Of a DNA stretch of 64,000 nt, positions 55,213-64,000 are shown one piece after another (position 1 is the first letter of the stretch; each line of letters starts with the position of its first letter). This stretch comes from Chryseobacterium sp. Leaf405 (GTDB lineage Bacteria; Bacteroidota; Bacteroidia; Flavobacteriales; Weeksellaceae), in contig NZ_LMQN01000015.1 of the NCBI RefSeq assembly GCF_001425355.1, positions 109,862 through 173,861 on the forward strand, given 5' to 3'. The notes under the pieces are model-generated. The model saw nothing but the letters and a program-made list of their open reading frames with translations, did no database searches and was not told where the DNA came from. Both the position numbers and the translations under genes were made by a program.

Positions 55213-55241
55213 AAATCGTAGGATATTTCTGCGATTTTTTT
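55213..55241 (+). terminator. Terminator after the hydrolase gene
   Basis: AAATCGTAG pairs with CTGCGATTT (one wobble), followed by a T tract. Confidence 0.8.
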
Positions 55242-55244
55242 GTG

Positions 55245-55640
55245 ATATACCATTATGTTGACGCTCCGCAGTCTTATGCTGAGGTCTTTTATCCAACTGC
55301 TGAATACTTTTAACGCTCAGTACAGGTAATGTAATATTCCGGACACGTTCCGAAGTACTTTGCCGGCGTTCCTCCATCATCCGGAGATGTATTTTACACC
55401 TTCATATAGGCAACATGACCTATCCGAAGTACTCAATAACCTGAAATTACGGGTTTAACTCATCAATTAATCTCTACAGAACCCCGCCACATCATCAAAA
55501 GACCTCAAGAGAAGGGTTACGGACCTATTACTACTTATCATTAACGTGTACAAACATATATTTGACGTGTCAGTTGGGGTTCAGAACGTATATTTTACGG
55601 TTAACGACCTCACCGGCTCATCTACCTCATAAATAACACT
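55245..55640. other. Unexplained GC-rich non-coding segment
   Basis: About 400 bp with clearly higher GC than other spacers in the window. No frame is open throughout; the longest stretches on either strand are short and match nothing I know. It contains an exact 11-bp direct repeat TCCGAAGTACT (55349-55359 and 55423-55433) and a 10-bp inverted repeat GAGGTCTTTT/AAAAGACCTC (55281-55290 and 55497-55506). It could be a structured RNA gene or a decayed gene. I looked for RNase P, 6S and SRP RNA signatures and saw none. Confidence 0.5.
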
Positions 55641-55655
55641 CATCAGAAATTTTCA

Positions 55656-55707
55656 TCATGAATTCATGAACTTGTAAAGGCGGAGAAATTATAAAGTCTT
55701 ATTTTTG
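55656..55707 (+). promoter_or_regulatory. Palindrome and promoter -7 element before the ABC exporter
   Basis: TCATGAATTCATGA (55656-55669) is a perfect 14-bp palindrome. TATTTTTG at 55700-55707 is the -7 element. The palindrome lies about 45-58 bp before the predicted start and could bind a regulator. Confidence 0.5.
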
Positions 55708-55746
55708 CATAGAATTTTATTTTAATTCTTTTCTTCAATTCGTACA

Positions 55747-57501
55747 ATGAAAAAACAAGATACCTGGGGAATTGTAAAGAGGCTGTTCTTTATCGGAATG
55801 AAGTTTCGTTCTTGGTTCATCCTTACTTTAATCATCTCCATCATACTGGCATTAGTTTCTACTTACAGACCTTATCTTACCATGCAGGTGGTAGATAATG
55901 ACATCACAAAACTGAAAGATAAAGCTTTAATGATGAGGCACATCTATCTTTTGGTAGGATTAGTATTTGCGGAAACTATTTTAAACTTTTTCTTAGTCTA
56001 TTTTTCCAATTATATTTCCCAAAATGTAATCAGAGATATCAGAGAAAGATTGTATAACAAACTGATTTATTTTAAAACCTCTTTCTTCGATAAAACACCA
56101 ATCGGGCAGTTGGTTACAAGAGCTGTGGGTGATGTTGAAACCATTGCAACAGTTTACACAGACGGATTCCTGATGGTTTTCGGAGACGTGCTGAGAATTG
56201 TGTTTGTATTGGTGATGATGTTCAGCACCAATGTGCATTTAAGTTATATTACGCTGGCAATTTTACCGTTGATGGTTGTGATTACAAGATTTTTCCAGAA
56301 AAGACTGAAGACAGCTTTTGGTGACGAAAGAAACTGGACTTCCAATCAAAACTCTTTTGTTCAGGAAAGATTGGCGGGAATGTCAATTATTCAGGTATTC
56401 AACAGACAGGAATCTGAGTTTAAAAAGTTTGATGATATTAATATTACCCTGAAAAGTGCATTGCTGAGAACCGTTTTTATTTTCTCATTGTTCTTTCCTG
56501 TGGTTGAATTAATTTCCTCTTTATTCATCGGGTTTATCCTTTTCTATGGAGGATATATTACGATCAGTGCGGGGGTGGTGATTGCTTTTATTCAATATAT
56601 TTCGATGTTAATTCGTCCTTTGAGACAGATTGCAGACCGATTCAATAATATTCAGAGAGGTATTGTCGGAGCTGAAAGGGTACTGGGAATTATGGATGAA
56701 GATTATGCGATGTCCAACAGAGGAACAGTGCAGAAAGATCACTTCGACGGAAAGATTGAATTCAAAAAAGTACATTTTGCGTATGACGAAAAACAAGAGG
56801 TACTGAAAGGAATTGATTTTAAAGTAAATCCCGGAGAAACCGTCGCAATCGTCGGTGCAACCGGAGCTGGAAAATCTACAATTATCAGTTTAATTACAAG
56901 ATTGTATGATATTAATTCCGGAAATATACTCATTGATGATGTTGATTTAAAAGATTATGAATTGTATAATCTGAGAAGTCACATCGGAGTTGTATTACAG
57001 GATGTTTTCTTATTCCACGGAAGTATTTTTGAAAACCTGGCTTTTGGTGACGAAACCATTACTTTAGATAAAATAAAAGCGGGTGCAAAAGAAATTGAAG
57101 TCGATCAGTTTATCGAACAGCTTCCCGGTGGTTACGATTATGTGGTAAGCGAAAGAGGTTCGTCTATTTCTTTGGGGCAAAGACAATTATTATCGTTTTT
57201 AAGGGCTTATTTGTCAGATCCGAAGATTTTAATTTTAGATGAAGCGACATCTTCCATCGACCATGAAAGTGAAAAATTAATCCAACGGGCAACCGAAAAA
57301 ATTACCAAAAACAGAACCTCAATTATCATCGCTCACAGACTTTCAACCATTGAGAAAGCCGATAAGATTATCGTCATGGAACATGGGAAAATCGTTGAAG
57401 AAGGAAAACATCTGGAGCTTTTAGATAAAAACGGATATTATTCCACTTTATACAAAGCACAGTTGAGACATGAAGTAGAACTTGAAGAGGAAGAAAAATA
57501 G
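55747..57501 (+). CDS. MsbA-like ABC exporter, fused permease and ATPase
   Basis: Half-transporter of 584 residues that works as a homo- or heterodimer. Six membrane helices lie in the first 310 residues. The ATPase has Walker A GATGAGKST (about 370), signature ISLGQRQLL (about 475), Walker B ILILDEATSSID (about 497-508) and switch H in IIAHRLST. The signature departs from LSGGQ at the third residue, as in many heterodimeric or divergent exporters. The substrate (lipid, drug or peptide) cannot be told. It is a single-gene unit. Confidence 0.88.
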   Translation: MKKQDTWGIVKRLFFIGMKFRSWFILTLIISIILALVSTYRPYLTMQVVDNDITKLKDKALMMRHIYLLVGLVFAETILNFFLVYFSNYISQNVIRDIRERLYNKLIYFKTSFFDKTPIGQLVTRAVGDVETIATVYTDGFLMVFGDVLRIVFVLVMMFSTNVHLSYITLAILPLMVVITRFFQKRLKTAFGDERNWTSNQNSFVQERLAGMSIIQVFNRQESEFKKFDDINITLKSALLRTVFIFSLFFPVVELISSLFIGFILFYGGYITISAGVVIAFIQYISMLIRPLRQIADRFNNIQRGIVGAERVLGIMDEDYAMSNRGTVQKDHFDGKIEFKKVHFAYDEKQEVLKGIDFKVNPGETVAIVGATGAGKSTIISLITRLYDINSGNILIDDVDLKDYELYNLRSHIGVVLQDVFLFHGSIFENLAFGDETITLDKIKAGAKEIEVDQFIEQLPGGYDYVVSERGSSISLGQRQLLSFLRAYLSDPKILILDEATSSIDHESEKLIQRATEKITKNRTSIIIAHRLSTIEKADKIIVMEHGKIVEEGKHLELLDKNGYYSTLYKAQLRHEVELEEEEK

Positions 57502-57526
57502 TCTTAACTTATCATTATATTATAAG

Positions 57527-57561
57527 AAAAAAGTAGTTTGAGAATATCAAACTACTTTTTT
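57527..57561. terminator. Bidirectional terminator between ABC exporter and DUF4919 gene
   Basis: AAAAAAGTAGTTTGA, loop GAATA, TCAAACTACTTTTTT: perfect 15-bp stem. The minus-strand stop codon lies inside it. Confidence 0.9.
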
Positions 57562-58214
57562 TCTTGCATTACACTCACATCAAAATACATTCCCGGAACT
57601 TTATATTTATCTGCTTCAAATGTAATGTAGTCACATTTTTTATCAAAGCTTTGAGACGAACCCTGCATTTCAAAAATATTCAGAATTACATATTCATCAG
57701 AAACGGCAATGACATGGAAACCTGTTTCGCATTTCAGCCCGTCTCCCGAAGACATTATAGCTCCAAAAATTCCCTGAAAATTGGCAGATACTTTTGCCGC
57801 CATACTTTCTTCGCCGTTTAGATTATAGATATACGCCAGAAAATTCATCGCTCTTATGTTTAAAGGATCTTCAGCCAAAACTTCCCTGAACGTTTTTATA
57901 ATTTTAGGATACTCTTTGGTGTCAGATTTTTCCTTTTTATAATATTCCCGAATCAGATCTTCATTTTTACTTATGTGTAAAGGATTGTATTTTTTCTGAA
58001 AAGTATATCCGTAATAAAGATGGCGATATTGTTCTACGGTAAAAACAGTATCATTTTCTTTCAGCTTTTTTAAAAGAGAGGGATAATAATATTCAGACTT
58101 CTTGTTTTCGATATTTTTTTTAATAAGATCATAATCCGGTGCAGAAAATTCCTGAGCATATAAGAAGAAGGAAAAACCGAGCATTAAAAATGTGAAAAAT
58201 GCTTTATTATTCAT
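57552..58214 (-). CDS. DUF4919 family protein
   Basis: Secreted or periplasmic protein of 220 residues with a signal peptide (cleavage near FLYAQ). Family segments are FTVEQYRHLYYGYTFQKKYN in the middle and TFREVLAEDPLNIRAMNFLA, a TPR-like helix pair, before a beta-rich C-terminal part. The function is unknown. Single-gene unit. Confidence 0.82.
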   Translation of the reverse strand: MNNKAFFTFLMLGFSFFLYAQEFSAPDYDLIKKNIENKKSEYYYPSLLKKLKENDTVFTVEQYRHLYYGYTFQKKYNPLHISKNEDLIREYYKKEKSDTKEYPKIIKTFREVLAEDPLNIRAMNFLAYIYNLNGEESMAAKVSANFQGIFGAIMSSGDGLKCETGFHVIAVSDEYVILNIFEMQGSSQSFDKKCDYITFEADKYKVPGMYFDVSVMQEKK

Positions 58215-58442
58215 AGTTGTAAGAAATTGTTGAAACTTTTATAAAGTGGTAAATCTAAGAAATCTGCTGTAATGATACGAATTTATCTTTCAGAGTTTGA
58301 ATATTTTAATAAATTATTAACATATTGTTATATTTATATGAATAAATTCATTAACTTTAATGTGGATTTAAACGCGACCCCTAAAATTTGGTAGGGTGTT
58401 TGATAATAAATAGTAATTTTTTAACTAAATACATAAATACAG

Positions 58443-58655
58443 ATGGAAAATATTCATGACGAATTTCAGGTTTTCAAAGATGAATTAAAAAAATTAAATA
58501 TCGACGTACAAAAAGTAGTAAAAGTAGGAAACGGAAGTATGGATTTTCATGAGGTATTCTACAAATCTCCGAGGTATGAAGATATAAAAAGTGTATATGT
58601 ACAGCGCCATAATCTGGATAATATTCTCCAGAAATTTAAGGAGGCTTATCATTAA
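58443..58655 (+). CDS. Small conserved-looking protein, unknown function
   Basis: Protein of 70 residues (MENIHDEFQVFKDELKKLNI at the start, YVQRHNLDNILQKFKEAYH at the end). It is soluble, charged and helical, with no signal peptide. It is bounded by a strong terminator and an AT-rich upstream region, which supports a real gene. I do not recognise a family. Confidence 0.6.
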   Translation: MENIHDEFQVFKDELKKLNIDVQKVVKVGNGSMDFHEVFYKSPRYEDIKSVYVQRHNLDNILQKFKEAYH

Positions 58656-58660
58656 AAATA

Positions 58661-58698
58661 AAAGTTTCGGCGCAGAGAATCTGCGCCGAAACTTTTTA
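58661..58698. terminator. Bidirectional terminator
   Basis: AAAGTTTCGGCGCAGA, loop GAA, TCTGCGCCGAAACTTT followed by T residues: perfect 16-bp stem between convergent genes. Confidence 0.92.
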
Positions 58699-58713
58699 TA
58701 TCCTTATAGTAAA

Positions 58714-60006
58714 TTAATCTTTATCTAAAGTTGAAGTTTCTTTGGTGTCTTTCATTCTGGCATACACAACTAAAGAAAAGAAAATGCAGGCTGTAATATA
58801 CCAGTAAAAATAATGCTCCACATTTTCCTGCTTCAGCCAAAGTGCCAGATATTCGGCAGTTCCTCCAAAGATTGCGACCGTCAAAGCATACGGTAATCCA
58901 ACTCCCAATGCCCTCACTTCCGAAGGGAAAAGTTCTGCTTTCACCACAGCATTGATCGATGTATAACCGCTTACAATAATTAAAGCCGACATAATAAGGA
59001 AGAATGCACCCCACATTGAAGTCGTCATGCTTAAAGCATTCAAAAGGGGATAGGTGAAAACTGTTCCCAAAATTCCAAAACTCAGAAGCAAAGGTCTTCT
59101 TCCTATTTTATCAGACAAAGCTCCGAAAGCAGGCTGCAGGCAAGCGAAAATAAATAATGAAATAAACGAAATTAATGTAGATTGTTCTTTCGTAAGATGA
59201 ACTGTATTCACCAAAAATTTCTGCATATATGTAGTGTACGTGTAGAATGCTAATGTTCCGCCCAGCGTTAATCCTACAACCGTTAATAACGCTTTTGGAT
59301 GTTTTAATAATTCTCTGACAGAACCTTTTTTCTTTTCGTTGAGGTCTTTCTTATTTTCAAAAGCCTCAGTTTCATGAAGATTTGATCTTAAATATAAAGC
59401 AATTACCGATAAAAGAGCACCGATAAAGAAAGGAATTCTCCAACCCCAATCTTCCAGTTGTGATTCTGTCAGTAATAATTTTTGTAAAATCAATTGAATT
59501 CCCAGCGCAATTAATTGCCCGCCAATCAATGTCACATATTGAAAACTTGAATAGAATCCTCTTCGATTACTGGTTGCCATTTCACTGAGATAAGTTGCCG
59601 AAACTCCATATTCGCCGCCAACGCTTAAACCTTGCAATAATCTGGCGATCAATAATAGAATAGGTGCAAAAACTCCAATGGTTTCATAGGTCGGTGTAAG
59701 CGCAATCAGTAATGACCCGAATGACATTAATAAAACCGAAAATGTCATTGCTTTTTTTCTACCGATTCTGTCGGCAATACTTCCGAAAAGCCAACCTCCG
59801 ACGGGACGCATCAGAAAACCAACCGCAAAAATTCCGGCTGTATTTAATAATTGTGCCGTAAGGCTTGAGCCCGGAAAAAAAGAATTGGAAAAATAAATAC
59901 TGAAAGCTGCATATGCATACCAGTCGTACCATTCTACTAAATTACCAATCGAACCGCCAACAATGGCTTTGATTCTTTGGGCAGTGGTTATTTGTGATGA
60001 ATTCAT
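58714..60006 (-). CDS. MFS metabolite:proton symporter
   Basis: Major-facilitator carrier of 430 residues with twelve membrane segments. It begins QRIKAIVGGSIGNLVEWYDW, the family start of ProP/ShiA/KgtP-type carriers, and has the loop motif ADRIGRKKAM between TM2 and TM3, and SDKIGRRPLL in the second half. The substrate is probably an organic acid or osmolyte. A longer frame to 60174 lacks similarity and is rejected in favour of ATG 60006. Confidence 0.88.
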   Translation of the reverse strand: MNSSQITTAQRIKAIVGGSIGNLVEWYDWYAYAAFSIYFSNSFFPGSSLTAQLLNTAGIFAVGFLMRPVGGWLFGSIADRIGRKKAMTFSVLLMSFGSLLIALTPTYETIGVFAPILLLIARLLQGLSVGGEYGVSATYLSEMATSNRRGFYSSFQYVTLIGGQLIALGIQLILQKLLLTESQLEDWGWRIPFFIGALLSVIALYLRSNLHETEAFENKKDLNEKKKGSVRELLKHPKALLTVVGLTLGGTLAFYTYTTYMQKFLVNTVHLTKEQSTLISFISLFIFACLQPAFGALSDKIGRRPLLLSFGILGTVFTYPLLNALSMTTSMWGAFFLIMSALIIVSGYTSINAVVKAELFPSEVRALGVGLPYALTVAIFGGTAEYLALWLKQENVEHYFYWYITACIFFSLVVYARMKDTKETSTLDKD

Positions 60007-60070
60007 GAGGGAAAGATATACATTTTTTGAAATAATTAAAAGATGTAAATTCTTATAAAAATGACAAAGT

Positions 60071-60098
60071 AAAACCGCCCTTAAAAAGAACGGTTCAA
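60071..60098 (-). terminator. Weak terminator of the outer-membrane protein gene
   Basis: On the minus strand AACCG pairs with CGGTT, with an inner CTT/AAG pairing, followed by a short T run. Confidence 0.45.
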
Positions 60099-60118
60099 AA
60101 ATATTTAAATGAAAATGT

Positions 60119-60871
60119 CTAAAATCTATATCCCAGAGAAACTCCGCTTCTAAAACCAATCCACGGTCCGTCAATTTTTATTCTGGCTCCGTTGGCATTG
60201 GTTTCTACAGTATAATTTACGTAAGGTATATCAAGATCTTCAATTTCTTTTTTCAATTGAGCCTGCATATCGGGTGTCAAAACTACGTCACTTGTCATTA
60301 AAAAGTCACCTTTTCCGGCTCCGTAATGTGCTCCGGCAATCCATAAATCAAGGACTAGATTCCGACTGTTGGTAAGGAAGAACTGTGCTCCAACCATGAT
60401 TCCTCCACTATTTCCATTGGCATTTCCATTACCTTTCAAGGGAATCTGATAGGTTGCTCCGCTGAATGAATAATCGTAATAAAAATCAAAAGTATTGGAA
60501 GTTACTTTTGAATAACGGTAATAAGGTGCTATATAAAATCCTTTTCCGTACCCTGCGCCCAAATAAAATCGTGGTTCAATGGTGAAATTAAAAGATTTCG
60601 CTTCAAGATTCTGAAATCTTTTTTCGTCTTCATCACTCAGAAAAACATTGATGAAGGGAATTTTTCCTTCAGGCATCACTCCGAATCCCATATTTAATGA
60701 AAACCAGTTCGTGAATGCTCTTTCATAAGAAAGATTAATATTTCTGAAAACATACGCTGTGACATTCGTTTTTATGATATTCATTTTTTCCGAAGGTTCG
60801 GCAGTTGAGGTTTCCTGTGCCTGCATCCCTGAGAAAATGAAGCAAGGAATGAGAAAGAGATATTTTTTCAT
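60119..60871 (-). CDS. Predicted outer-membrane beta-barrel protein, DUF3575-like
   Basis: Protein of 250 residues with a signal peptide (cleavage near GMQAQ) from ATG 60871; the upstream extension to 60925 lacks signal features. It has alternating amphipathic strands (INLSYERAFTNWFSLNMGFG, FNFTIEPRFYLG) and ends RSGVSLGYRF with a terminal Phe, as in outer-membrane barrels. The opening NIIKTNVTAYVFRNINLSYE resembles DUF3575 proteins; I am only moderately sure. Function unknown. Confidence 0.7.
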   Translation of the reverse strand: MKKYLFLIPCFIFSGMQAQETSTAEPSEKMNIIKTNVTAYVFRNINLSYERAFTNWFSLNMGFGVMPEGKIPFINVFLSDEDEKRFQNLEAKSFNFTIEPRFYLGAGYGKGFYIAPYYRYSKVTSNTFDFYYDYSFSGATYQIPLKGNGNANGNSGGIMVGAQFFLTNSRNLVLDLWIAGAHYGAGKGDFLMTSDVVLTPDMQAQLKKEIEDLDIPYVNYTVETNANGARIKIDGPWIGFRSGVSLGYRF

Positions 60872-61069
60872 GACTTTACATTTTAAGATTTGGTGATTAC
60901 TGAAATCAAAGCAAAAAACGGGCAAAAAATTAATTCAATACACTTTTTAGTGAAAAATTAAGGTTCTGTTTATAAGATGTTTATATTTTAATGTAAAATT
61001 TTAATTTGATCTTAATGTAATAAATGTCGGATATTGACTGTCTTTATTATATTATTCAACTTTTCGGAT

Positions 61070-63154
61070 ATGAAAAAAACTATATGTTCTTTATTTTTTC
61101 TTTGTGGAATTTTTGTGTTTTCTCAGGAAAATGTAAAGACGGATACCATCGATACAACCAAAATAACAGAGATTCAAGGAGTAATTTTAAAAGCTCAGCG
61201 TAAAAAACAGTTTGCAGACAAAGCGGTGTATACTTTCGATAAGGAAGCGTTGGAAAAAGCCCGATATGCAAAAGATTTATTAGAAACATTACCGGAATTA
61301 CAAATTGACCCGATCGCCAATACGTTGAAAAGTACGAAAGGCGGAACCACTTTATTTTTAATCAACGGAATTGAAGCCACCGATATGCAGATCCGAAGTG
61401 TTGCTCCGGCAGAAGTCGTGAAAGTGGAGTATTATGATATTCCTCCGGCGAGATGGGCAACGAGAGCAGATGTTGTGGTGAATTTAATTACACGGTCCAC
61501 AGAAATGGGCTATGTTTTCGGAGCAGATGTAAGTTCGGCTTTGAATACAGGTTTTGTAAACGGTTCTGCATATGTTAATTTTACTAAAGGAAAAAATAAT
61601 TTCGGATTAGAATATTCGATTAATTTAAGGGATTATGACAACCGAAAAGTTCACAGTATTTATGATTACTATTTAGATGGAAGTCATTACCGAACGGATG
61701 AAAATAAGACGGATCATTTCGGATATACCTTTCAGAATGTTGCTTTGAGATATACCAGAATGGTTGCTGAAAATTATGCTTTTCAGGCGAAAATGAATGT
61801 GGATATTTTTACAAGTTTCGTTAAAGGAAACGGAGGTAGTATTTTTACAAAGGACAATGTTCTGGAAGAACATGCGATGATGAAAAACGGCTCGTCTGAT
61901 TATACAACGCCGACTTTAGACTTATATTTTTCGAAAAATATCGGTAAAAAAGATGAATTCAGTGTGAATGTCGTGGGATCAAGCTTTACAACAAACACGG
62001 TAGAATTTGCAAAAGAATGGGTTATTTCTTCAGGAAATTCCGTTTTCGATAATGATATGAATCTTCAGACCAAACAGACAGGAATTGTCGGTGAATTGGC
62101 ACATACGCATACTTTCAAAGTGGGAAAATTAGCATCCGGATACCGGGTTTCCAATACTAATATTTCTAATGATTTGCAGAATCTTTCCGGTTTTTCAGAA
62201 TACAGTGTCAATTATTTAGAACAATATTTTTATACTGAGTTTTCTGGGAAAATTAAAAAATTCAGTTACCGATTGGGAGCAGGTTTAACGAATATTCATA
62301 ATAAAAGTGCAGAAAATACTTTTGATCAATGGTCATTTACCCCGAAAATAATTTTAGGCTATCAGTTAAAAGATAATCAGAGCTTGCGTTTTACGAGCAG
62401 TTATCGCCCGATAAGCCCATGGAGTGCGGCTTTGAGCAGCAATATTGTACAGATGGCGCCAAATATTGTGCAGAAAGGAAATCCGTTTTTGAAGTCTCAG
62501 CAGATGTTTGCGAATAATTTCATTTATTCATACAACAATAAATATTTTGATTTTAATGCGAATCTATTTTACAGATATACCGACAAAACGATCAATCAGT
62601 ATTATGTTGCCGATGAAAATTTCGGATATGCTTTAACATATGAAAATGCTAAAAACTCTCAACAGTTTGGAGTACAATTATCGGGTTCTTATAAACCGTT
62701 CGGAAATAGTTTATTGATAGCAAAATTGAATTTGACTCCCGCTACGGAAACGATCAGAACGAGTAACGGAGCTTTAATTAAGAATAATTATCTGGCGAAT
62801 AATCTGGTTTTGTCTTCGGAATATAAATCTTTCAGCCTTCAATATCAGTTGAATATTCCAGTGTATACGCTGAATGGGGCTTTTTTAGCTACAAACGAAA
62901 ATCAGAATCATATTTTTGCTAATTACAAAAAGAAAGAATGGACGTTCAGAGCAGGAATGTACTGGATCGGGATGCCTTCTGAATATAAAACCAAAAGTTT
63001 GTCTGAAAGCTTAGTAAATTACAGCCGTGTTAACCAGATTATGAACAACAAATCGATGTTTATTGTAGGGCTAAGTTATGATTTTTCAAAAGGTAAAAAC
63101 ATAGATTTACAAAAGAAACTGAACAATTCAACGGCTCCGGCTGCGACTTTTTAA
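61070..63154 (+). CDS. TonB-dependent receptor-like outer-membrane protein
   Basis: Outer-membrane receptor of 694 residues with a signal peptide (ATG 61070, cleavage near VFSQE). The plug region (about 35-130) contains KAVYTFDKEALEKARYAKDL and LFLINGIEATDMQIRSVAPA, followed by VVVNLITR, and a long beta-barrel. It lacks the N-terminal carboxypeptidase-like domain common in SusC-type receptors, and no SusD-like gene is adjacent. The ligand is unknown. Confidence 0.82.
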   Translation: MKKTICSLFFLCGIFVFSQENVKTDTIDTTKITEIQGVILKAQRKKQFADKAVYTFDKEALEKARYAKDLLETLPELQIDPIANTLKSTKGGTTLFLINGIEATDMQIRSVAPAEVVKVEYYDIPPARWATRADVVVNLITRSTEMGYVFGADVSSALNTGFVNGSAYVNFTKGKNNFGLEYSINLRDYDNRKVHSIYDYYLDGSHYRTDENKTDHFGYTFQNVALRYTRMVAENYAFQAKMNVDIFTSFVKGNGGSIFTKDNVLEEHAMMKNGSSDYTTPTLDLYFSKNIGKKDEFSVNVVGSSFTTNTVEFAKEWVISSGNSVFDNDMNLQTKQTGIVGELAHTHTFKVGKLASGYRVSNTNISNDLQNLSGFSEYSVNYLEQYFYTEFSGKIKKFSYRLGAGLTNIHNKSAENTFDQWSFTPKIILGYQLKDNQSLRFTSSYRPISPWSAALSSNIVQMAPNIVQKGNPFLKSQQMFANNFIYSYNNKYFDFNANLFYRYTDKTINQYYVADENFGYALTYENAKNSQQFGVQLSGSYKPFGNSLLIAKLNLTPATETIRTSNGALIKNNYLANNLVLSSEYKSFSLQYQLNIPVYTLNGAFLATNENQNHIFANYKKKEWTFRAGMYWIGMPSEYKTKSLSESLVNYSRVNQIMNNKSMFIVGLSYDFSKGKNIDLQKKLNNSTAPAATF

Positions 63155-63173
63155 TTTTTAGATTTAATCGTAA

Positions 63174-63212
63174 AAAATCCGCCCAGAAAAATTTCCGGGC
63201 GGATTTTGTTTT
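63174..63212. terminator. Terminator after the TonB-dependent receptor gene
   Basis: AAAATCCGCCC pairs with GGGCGGATTTT, followed by GTTTTT. Confidence 0.88.
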
Positions 63213-63217
63213 TATTT

Positions 63218-63290
63218 GAAGCTATTCCCGCTTTCCGTTGCAATCTTTTTTTCAAAAAAGGATTTTCACTGCAATCGGGGCTAAAGTTTA
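63218..63290. repeat. Dispersed intergenic repeat of the flavobacterial type
   Basis: The segment starts GAAGCTATTCCCGCTTTCCG and ends GCAATCGGGGCTAAA, with an inner hairpin AATCTTTTTTT/AAAAAAGGATT. It resembles a non-coding repeat I know from Chryseobacterium-type genomes; no second copy lies in this window. Confidence 0.45.
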
Positions 63291-63337
63291 GTCATTCTTT
63301 TTAAAGTTAGAGACAAACTATGTAGGATTATAAACTT

Positions 63338-64000
63338 TTATTTTTTGATGAATTTCGAAGTTTCTGCTTTTTGGTCTTTTCCTGAAACTTCAATGAAATA
63401 AGATGAAGAAGGAAGATCTGAAACCTGTACTTTTCCTGATTTTAGATCTGATGTTTTTACTAATTTTCCGTCTAAACTGTAAATTTTCGCGGTTGAATAA
63501 TTTCCGTTTTCTCCTTTAAACTCGATAAAATCCTGAGCCGGATTTGGATATATTTTCAATCCTGTCTTTTTTGCAGCAGATTCTCCTGTTGACAATGTTA
63601 TCAAATTCAAAGCTTGTGCAGCATTTGTCGTCTGATTGTTGATTCCTAATGCCGGAACATTGACAACGGTTTGTATCGTTGTTAATAAAGCAAATTTATG
63701 AGAACTGTCATAATAAGAATAAGATGTATTCGTAATGCTTCCTATTGGGAAAATAAACGTTGTATCGTTAGGTAAATGAAGATTAAAAACCTGAACAGAT
63801 TTAATCCTCAATACATTGTTAAAAGTAGATGATCCTAACAGTAAAGTCCCCCATGCATCACCAGATAGAGTAATTGTTCCTTTACATAAACCGTTCGCAG
63901 CAGAAGAGGTGAATGTTCCCTGTGCCTGATCTGTTTCGGAATAACCAAAAGCTGCAGGATAGGAAATAAATGTTCCGTTATTGGTAGAAAGATTCAGCGT
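63338..64000 (-). CDS. T9SS-sorted secreted protein, 5' part outside the window
   Basis: The frame is open from the window edge (TLNLSTNNGTFISYPAAFGY) to the stop at 63338; the TTG at 63811 is not a real start. The last 75 residues form a type A T9SS sorting domain (LKIYPNPAQDFIEFKGENGN ... SSSYFIEVSGKDQKAE). The visible upstream 145 residues are Ser/Thr/Asn-rich and beta-like with no catalytic motif. It is a cell-surface or secreted protein of unknown role. Confidence 0.85.
   Translation of the reverse strand, partial: TLNLSTNNGTFISYPAAFGYSETDQAQGTFTSSAANGLCKGTITLSGDAWGTLLLGSSTFNNVLRIKSVQVFNLHLPNDTTFIFPIGSITNTSYSYYDSSHKFALLTTIQTVVNVPALGINNQTTNAAQALNLITLSTGESAAKKTGLKIYPNPAQDFIEFKGENGNYSTAKIYSLDGKLVKTSDLKSGKVQVSDLPSSSYFIEVSGKDQKAETSKFIKK

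Noticed and set aside
55198..55380. Minus-strand frame of 60 codons in the GC-rich spacer
   Set aside because: It overlaps a terminator, has no ribosome-binding or promoter signal and no family resemblance; treated as non-coding.
1..64000. CRISPR arrays, prophage modules, secondary-metabolite clusters
   Set aside because: No regularly spaced repeats, phage structural genes or synthase genes were seen in the window.

Overview
The window reads as chromosome of a Chryseobacterium-like flavobacterium (Bacteroidota, Weeksellaceae). The evidence is a low GC content, promoters of the Bacteroidota type (TTTG, 19-20 nt, TAnnTTTG), type IX secretion C-terminal sorting domains, families largely restricted to Bacteroidota (DUF4394, DUF4919, DUF5777, DUF3467), a TonB-dependent receptor, and a tmRNA whose tag ends in ALAA. 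The genus is my inference from gene content and style; no database search was possible.

Region 1-5262 is accessory: a damaged IS21-family element (81-2443), a 5'-truncated AT-rich gene of unknown function against its right end, and an ArdA-type antirestriction gene. It abuts the 3' end of the tmRNA gene (5263-5658, minus), a classic integration site. Copies of TTTGGGTACAA lie on both sides of ardA. I read this as one end of an integrated island.

Region 5844-33610 holds the translation/transcription core: rpsU, xerC, hpf, four tRNAs (Thr-TGT, Tyr, Gly, Thr-GGT), tuf, tRNA-Trp, secE, nusG, rplK, rplA, rplJ, rplL, rpoB, rpoC. It is broken twice. About 10 kb between tRNA-Thr-GGT and tuf carries a two-component system, a CzcCBA-type divalent-metal efflux system and a DUF4394 lipoprotein. 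About 2 kb between nusG and rplK carries a minus-strand polysaccharide deacetylase plus GNAT-domain pair. rplK has its own well-formed promoter after the second break.

Region 33698-37964 has a DUF3467 protein, a CRP-family regulator and an operon for envelope redox proteins: a DUF5777 barrel, a c-type cytochrome lipoprotein, a YceI protein, a periplasmic ankyrin protein and a T9SS-secreted DOMON-like protein. A perfect TGTGA-N6-TCACA box sits at about -41 of the operon promoter, and the regulator's recognition helix has the CRP residues that read TGTGA. This is the best candidate for an under-described system here.

Region 38108-64000 is ordinary accessory and housekeeping chromosome: AraC regulators, a nucleotide pyrophosphatase/phosphodiesterase, a divergent NmrA/HxlR pair with a shared operator, a zinc alcohol dehydrogenase, a carboxylesterase, an alpha-amylase, dinB, a TlpA-like thioredoxin, a PIN-like protein, punA, lpxK, truA, a small Crp-like regulator with a palindrome before an alpha/beta hydrolase, an MsbA-like ABC exporter, DUF4919, an MFS carrier, an outer-membrane protein, a TonB-dependent receptor, and a T9SS protein cut by the window edge. 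A GC-rich segment at 55245-55640 is unexplained. Promoter spacing, hairpins and positions were worked out by eye and should be read as such.
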